From positions 186,001 through 250,000 of the forward strand of contig CADCXA010000040.1 in assembly GCA_902806565.1 (NCBI GenBank): DNA of 64,000 bases, read 5' to 3'. The notes below the pieces were generated by a model. The model made no database searches and had not been told where the DNA came from. It worked only from the letters and a program-made list of their open reading frames with translations. Shown in pieces: positions 58,801-64,000 of this stretch; within the stretch, counting starts at the first letter, position 1; each line of letters starts with the position of its first letter. The position numbers and the translations under genes are program-made. The DNA is from Hypoxylon rubiginosum. Taxonomy: Eukaryota; Ascomycota; Sordariomycetes; Xylariales; Hypoxylaceae.

Positions 58801-59456
58801 CAAAAAGTTCCCAACGTAGTCCTTCCCGCAGGGTAGCACCCTATCTGTAACCGACCCCTCAGTTTCTCGCGCTTGGGTAGGCTAGCCAAGCTACTCCGGG
58901 TAGTCTGAACCATTCGCTCGGGGCTGGGTGATACAGACAGGTAGGCTAGGTATGCATTTCGTGCCCTCGTAAAAGACCTCCACCAATTCCCACGTGATTT
59001 TAATTAATTGGAAAAAAACAAAATCTGTTAATCCGTGCTGTATACAGTGCCGATCATCCTGCTTGGAAGAGAAAACGAAACTATTCCTCTCTAGCGAGCG
59101 AACGCCATGTAAAAAACCAGGGCTACCGAATATTGCTGGGTTTCCTAGGGTCATGATAAGCAAGGGTTGCCATTGGCGATCCTCGCAGCGGAGAGTGAGG
59201 CTGGTCCAAATTAGTCGTTGACACCGGCGTTTTTTCCCGCTCTTTTTCTCTTTTAGATCCGGATACAAGCACGCCTGTAGTGTCTGACCCGATACTCTGG
59301 TACACGCTAATGCATGGCTCACTAGAGTAAGACACATGATTACATACGATGATGATGTTGGACGTTGATGGGTAAAGGTACATACCGAGGCTGCGAAGAG
59401 GGTTAGCATGTACCGTATCCTCAGGATGCCGTAATCGAGATCGTGGACTGCGAGGA

Positions 59457-59473
59457 AACGCGCGCGCGCGCGC
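59457..59473 (+). repeat. (CG)n tract
   Basis: Alternating C and G for about 16 bases, a Z-DNA-prone motif and unusual next to an AT block where CpG is nearly absent. Confidence 0.8.
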
Positions 59474-59988
59474 ACTTGAACCGAAGTCCCGGAATTGCCG
59501 ACATCAGCCGTGACCGACCTGCTAGACCCGTCGCGAAGGTATTATACATGAGGAGAGTATGATTCCAGAGGGGCGGACGCCATCCCAGCGGTAGGAAAAA
59601 TTGCGTGCGTGCGTAGTACTGTATGTATGAGGGCCAGGGCTACATAGTACATAGGCTTTAACCGTGTGTGGGCCTGTCCCGACCATCAATGATCCTGTCT
59701 GAAGGACCAGGGGTAAACTGGCTAGCGTCGAACAACGAATGGACCTATACCACTCGTTTCGACAAGGAGTTTTTATTAGTAACGTGGACGTCGACTTCGA
59801 CCTTTCATAGACCCCTTCTACAGCCTGTGAAACCCGTCCTTACGAACCGGCAACATTTCCAGAGCATCGTAGACGCCCCCGTTACGGTTCTCGATCGAGA
59901 ACTCCGGATGCCGAGACACTAGGCTGTGTGAGATAGTGGCCCCTTTTCGTGCCGCAGATGGAGATACCCTCTGGCTGAGAGGGCCAGG

Positions 59989-60012
59989 GCAGGCAGGCAG
60001 GCAGGCAGGCAG
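59989..60012 (+). repeat. (CAGG)n microsatellite
   Basis: About six copies of CAGG/GGCA, similar to the tract at 25317-25342. Confidence 0.8.
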
Positions 60013-62148
60013 TACAGTACCCATCGAACCCAGGGAAACGTATTAGTACCTCCGTACCTTACCGGCCACTTGGAGATCGCCGCCACCCCCCCAATTCCTA
60101 GCGTCGTCCCTCTAAAGCCATCTCCACTGCGACGGCCCGCTTGTTCTGGTCTTTTTGTAGTGTAGGTGTCCTCCTCAGCCCAGTAATAAGGGTGCAAGAA
60201 ACAATAAACATACCATGGCCGTCTTAGAGATGCTGTGCAGTCATCGTCCTACCCAGACGGACTCGAAAACTGGAAAGATGGGCCATTCTGACGGTGAAAG
60301 TACCGCTGCTGATTCTTAGTCGACTTGTTAAAACTTATTAGCTTCCATCAGACCATAGCCGTAGTAGCGGTGTGATGAAGCCATACTAAATAGAGCAAAT
60401 CCCGTAATCTCTTCACCGTCCGGGTGGTCGCACATAAGGAGTCGTGGGTAATAGTAGACACCACGATCGTCACCACAATCTTGTCCCAAGACCTGGGTGA
60501 GCCTACTCCCCCTCGTGCATATGTACTAATACCAGATGGACGCAAATGATCCGACCTAGTCGCTTTTGCGAACAAGTTACTGTAAACAGGCCGCCATTCG
60601 AAGGCTCCATCCTTGTCGTCATGGTGGCCCGCTATGTACGTGGGAATCTGTCCGAGACTGACCACATCCACAGCCCGTGGTAGATTAAAGTCTTCGGCAA
60701 GTAATAAAATTCCTTTTGGAGTCGGGCTGCATCCGCTGTGCTTACCAAAGACTTTCGTTGCTGTCTTGTCCCCTTAGCGGCCGTCAGGGGTCTTGGAGGG
60801 GAATCTACCTTTTCTGGGATACGTAACGGAAAGGCAGGACTCAGGAATCCTAGAACGTAGCTAGGGCCCACGGATTGCTGGGAAGGTACCCGTTGGAGTG
60901 TGGCTGTCATCCTGTACGTGCTCGATTATAGGGGCACATGGAAATAAAGCCACAGCCGCTCCAGGAGCCCGGGTCCTGGAAACTCCCCTGACGACCTGCC
61001 CTGCGGAATTTCGCCGGTCTCTCTAAAACCAAGCTAAAAATTGTTTAGAGGCAAATGTTTTCCTGCCCACAAAGAGCTCGTTTGGCTGGCTCATCATGTT
61101 CCATTGCCGCTGTCGAATACCATAAAACGCTCCTTGGGTCGTCTGAACTTCTCCGCGTAACGCGGCTGTCCCGTCCAAAGTTCCAAACCCATGGCCATGG
61201 CCGCTTCCACAGGCCGGATGCCCCTGAGAGCAACACTAGGCACAGTACGGTAACCTGTCAGCAACTCGAAAAGAAGGGGTAGCTAGAGTACCGCAAGACT
61301 GCCGAACCAGTACGATTAATCACAAGCATACGTTGACTCCCATACGTGGCTGCTTAATCCCACCCAGCCAGATATAAGACCTCTCATGTGCTATATGTCA
61401 TTCAATGCAATGTAAACCCTCTGCAGCACCCATTTCAGATAGCCATTGGGCCAAGTACTTGCCAAGCACATGAAGCAAGAGCAAGCTTGGGCAGCAACGT
61501 CCCATCAATCCGAAGGACAATGCAAAACCAGAGACGGGAGCTAGTGCGGGTGCATTGGGTCGTGAAGCGATATAGAGAGGGAGGAACAGGCATGGCAACG
61601 TCGAGATGCCTGCCCTTATGCTTCTGTCATCTATAGCTGACCGGATTTGATCAGGAAGGTCTGATGCAGCATAGGGAGTAACCGTAGTACCTAGGATCGG
61701 CGAACAGCAGCTCGTGGGGTGCAAGCTGTGTTCGTGTGACCAATGTGGTTGTTTCGACCGGGCCATTGGCTCCACACACGCCTAAACAGCTTTATTATTC
61801 TTGCAATATACCACTTGCCACTAACGGTCCCATGTACCTAGGGGGAAGAGGAGATCAGACGGCCTCCTCGTCGAGAAGGAGGTGGGCGTCGATGGCGTCG
61901 AAAACCCAAACCGAGGATGCCGGACAGGTTAAAAGCCGTCTTTCAGAAGTCTATAGCCGTTCGCCTTCATAACCTCGCGTCAACTCGATTTCCGCAGCCT
62001 GCTTGCCGCAAAGCAGCCTCCCCATAATCTCAACTAAGATACCTTGCTTAGCTTTCTTTTTAGGGAGCCCGCGTTGCTATTATAAAATGACTGGGTAGAT
62101 ATGCCCTTAGCATCAGCCGAATATTTCTGCTCACTAAAATGTCGGCAG

Positions 62149-64000
62149 GCACGCCGATACCGAGGAGCTCACCGACGAAGTGCGCGAAACGTTCACCCAT
62201 CACAACAGAACGTATCAACGCTACTGTGTAGACCGCAAGATATATTTTGTGCCAGTTGACGAGGTCTGCCGCCGTTTAAAAAATACTCCTTTTTCGAAAC
62301 CGGCCTAGAAACTGATGTCGACGTACTCCTCGTAGGATGAGACCATTCGTTTACGCCTCCAGCACGACGTCTTGACCATGTTGTTCGACGGAAGATCTAT
62401 CTTTCCTCCCATGGGAGCACTCAGACGAGTACTCGACTGTGGCTTCGGGACAGGATTGTGGGCTTTTCAAGTAGCCTGGGAACATCCTAGGTGCGAGGCA
62501 TGTATAGCTTGGTTCATTGGGTTGGTTGCTCTTCACGATTGCCGAATACCCAGGAACGATCTTTCTGGGAATAGTCTCCTATGGTCCTCGCGGGTTCCAC
62601 GCGGAAAGGTGCCCTAGCGTTTCTGGCGGTTTGACGGGACTGTTTTGTTTCGGGCTCGTTTGCCCCTGACGGCGGCCTGGAAATCAGAACGCTGCTGCAG
62701 CTAGGGCATTTGGATTTCAAGAAGACATATTCGGTGAGCTCGGTGCTAGTAACTAGCGTGCAGGAGGAGTCGTTTGCAGTTTCGAGAGCCTCCCTTAGCT
62801 AATACGGGAACTGTTTAGGTCATTGGCATCGACGTGAGCCCCCACCACTACAATCCCGAGGAGAGCGTCGAGAACCTCTATCTCAATGTCGACAACCTCA
62901 ATATGCCGTAAGAATCGAAACACCCGGTTGTCAGAGCAAAAATCTCAGCGTGTCTCTTTCCAGGCTCCAATTCCATTCCGGCCATTTCGATCTCGTAAAC
63001 AGCAGGCTGGTAGCGGGCGGCATCGACCGCAACCGATGGCACGGGTACATGCGCGAGATTCTCCGATGTCTGCGCGGAGGCGGATGGTGCCAGATGGTGG
63101 AAATCGACTTCAACGCCCAGTCGGACAACGGTACAATAACGGATGGTAAGTCTGGTTGACGCTTGCGCCGAACCGAGAGGCGACTGTGCTCACGGCAGAC
63201 TTCTGATAGGTCACGCGCTTCGCCAATGGTCGGATAAATATCGTCAAGCAATGTCGCAGTTCAAAAATCCCGAGGCGCCCCGGCGAATTGCGCATTGGAT
63301 GAGGCACGCCGGGTTCACCGACGTCGAGGAGCGAAGTATGTACTCGAGGCTTCATTACCCCCTAGTTCAGTCCACCCCGGGAATTAGGCCCGCCCGCTTT
63401 GACTCGCGCCCGGAGCGGGCCTCCCGAATCACTAATTAGTTCTTCCCGGCTCATTGAACGAGTATTTACTGATTCTTGGTCTGCTAGTGCTTCCCCTGCC
63501 CATGTGCGGTTGGTCCGAGAGTATGAGTGCCACGAATGTTTTCTGGAGTTTTGATCCTAACTCGATAGCACAGATCAGAGAGAATTTGATATTGGGGTTG
63601 CTAATCAAGAAAACATCCGACTATTGCTCGGATCTTTGGCCTTGTACCCGTTCACGGAGCTACTGGGGTACGTCCGGTATCCATATCTTCTAGGATATCC
63701 CGTCTTGGAATAGAGCTGACATTTGCTAACCTTTGGTAGCATGTCGATTACGGAATTCCATGTCTTGGTAGCACAAGCAAGGGCGGAGGCTATTAACCCT
63801 GCGCTTAAGGTGAGGTCCCGAGACAGTCCTTGAACTCGGACGTCCGCTGTTGGGATATACGTGATGCTAATGAGTATTGTAATACGACAGCCATATTTCC
63901 GAGTGTGAGTCCTTTCCTTTTCCCTAAACTCTCGACGAAAACAGATGGTTCTGTCATGCTGACAGACAGCTATTCAAGGTACGTTTGCGTCGGTAGAAAA
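62149..64000 (+). CDS. SAM-dependent methyltransferase, TAM/LaeA-like, intron-rich, partial
   Basis: Assembled by hand from ten exons: 62149-62263, 62336-62497, 62819-62907, 62964-63145, 63210-63335, 63488-63520, 63574-63667, 63740-63809, 63891-63904 and about 63979-64000. Every junction keeps frame and restores family-like sequence: HNRTYQRYCVDRKIYFVPVD, LQHDVLTMLFDGR, SAM motif I VLDCGFGTGLWAFQVA, VIGIDVSPHHYNP, FDLVNSRLVAGGI, LRGGGWCQMVEIDFNAQSDN, HALRQWSDKY, LPMCGWS, DIGVANQEN, YPFTELLGMSITEFHVLVAQ and a final YVCVGRK at the window edge. That gives about 302 residues, normal for the family. Introns are 53-72 nt except one of 321 nt, which appears to use a GC donor (GCATGT), and one of 152 nt. 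The donor at 62264 (GTCTGC) is weak. The last acceptor could instead be at 63969, adding three residues in frame. The start codon lies on an exon upstream that I could not fix: the ATG at 62139 is out of frame. Such enzymes methylate small molecules or act like LaeA in secondary metabolism (family knowledge); the substrate is unknown. It appears intact. Confidence 0.8.

Larger units (their letters stand above)
57269..62148. other. 4.9-kb region right of the AT block, fragments only
   Basis: Base composition returns to normal at about 57270 with an ACATACATATAC repeat (57325-57352). Several minus-strand fragments look coding but could not be joined or named: KIDFGQEIAIRRKPRIFDAR (about 58120-58180), HDLDYGILRIRYMLTLFAAS (about 59385-59445), HPEFSIENRNGGVYDALEML (about 59850-59915), LAEDFNLPRAVDVVSLGQIP (about 60640-60700) and VALRGIRPVEAAMAMGLELW (about 61165-61230). 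Other tracts: CG repeat at 59457-59473 and CAGG repeat at 59989-60012. Probably one or more decayed or intron-rich genes; the 5' exon of the methyltransferase should lie near 61.9-62.1 kb. Confidence 0.4.

Noticed and set aside
58891..59475. 194-codon minus-strand frame as one protein
   Set aside because: Only its first 30 codons look coding; a GTATGT donor-like site follows and the rest changes character, so a single continuous protein is unlikely.
62139..62227. ATG at 62139 as start of the methyltransferase
   Set aside because: It is out of frame with the conserved exon and reaches a TAG at 62227; the first supported exon begins after the CAG at 62148.

Overview
The window is nuclear DNA of a filamentous ascomycete, most likely Pezizomycotina and probably Sordariomycetes (placement is inference). 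The evidence is short 50-70 nt introns with GTAAGT/GTATGT donors, CTAAC/CTGAC-like branch sites and CAG/TAG acceptors. The gene content is typically fungal (PIM1-type Lon, OLE1-type desaturase with a C-terminal cytochrome b5, LSB6-type PI 4-kinase, TAM/LaeA-like methyltransferase). A large AT-only block looks like the product of repeat-induced point mutation (RIP).

Layout. 1-3.9 kb: an Irc3-like mitochondrial helicase whose 5' end may lie outside the window, then a coiled-coil hypothetical protein. 3.9-10.6 kb: an accessory stretch of decayed coding fragments (an F-box relic, charged/Lys-rich relics, short tandem repeats, a diverged 65-bp duplication) ending at a perfect 23-bp inverted repeat. 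10.7-14.5 kb: mitochondrial Lon protease with one intron near its 3' end. 14.5-19.9 kb: long intergenic DNA with low-complexity repeats. 19.9-22.6 kb: a degenerate kinase-like protein. 22.6-27.9 kb: intergenic. 27.9-29.4 kb: delta-9 fatty acid desaturase. 31.4-34.9 kb, minus strand: SNF2/RING helicase of Rad5/HLTF/Uls1 type. 36.6-37.1 kb, minus strand: a small Arg/Ser-rich protein. 39.2-41.8 kb: type II PI 4-kinase. About 43.5-57.3 kb: a block with roughly 5% G+C and no gene, containing eroded tandem repeats. 57.3-62.1 kb: ordinary base composition returns, with coding-looking fragments I cannot name. 62.1-64.0 kb: an intron-rich SAM-dependent methyltransferase running off the right edge.

The housekeeping genes (mitochondrial DNA maintenance and proteolysis, membrane lipid desaturation, phosphoinositide synthesis, DNA repair) form a core block with no sign of operon-like co-function. 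The accessory material sits in two places: the gene graveyard at 4-10.6 kb and the stretch from the AT block to the right edge. No CRISPR array, rRNA or tRNA gene could be supported. I did not find a clearly new multi-gene system. The strongest unusual signals are the nearly pure AT block with its ghost repeat array, the methyltransferase assembled here exon by exon (no continuous frame shows it), and the decayed multi-gene region with its foldback element.
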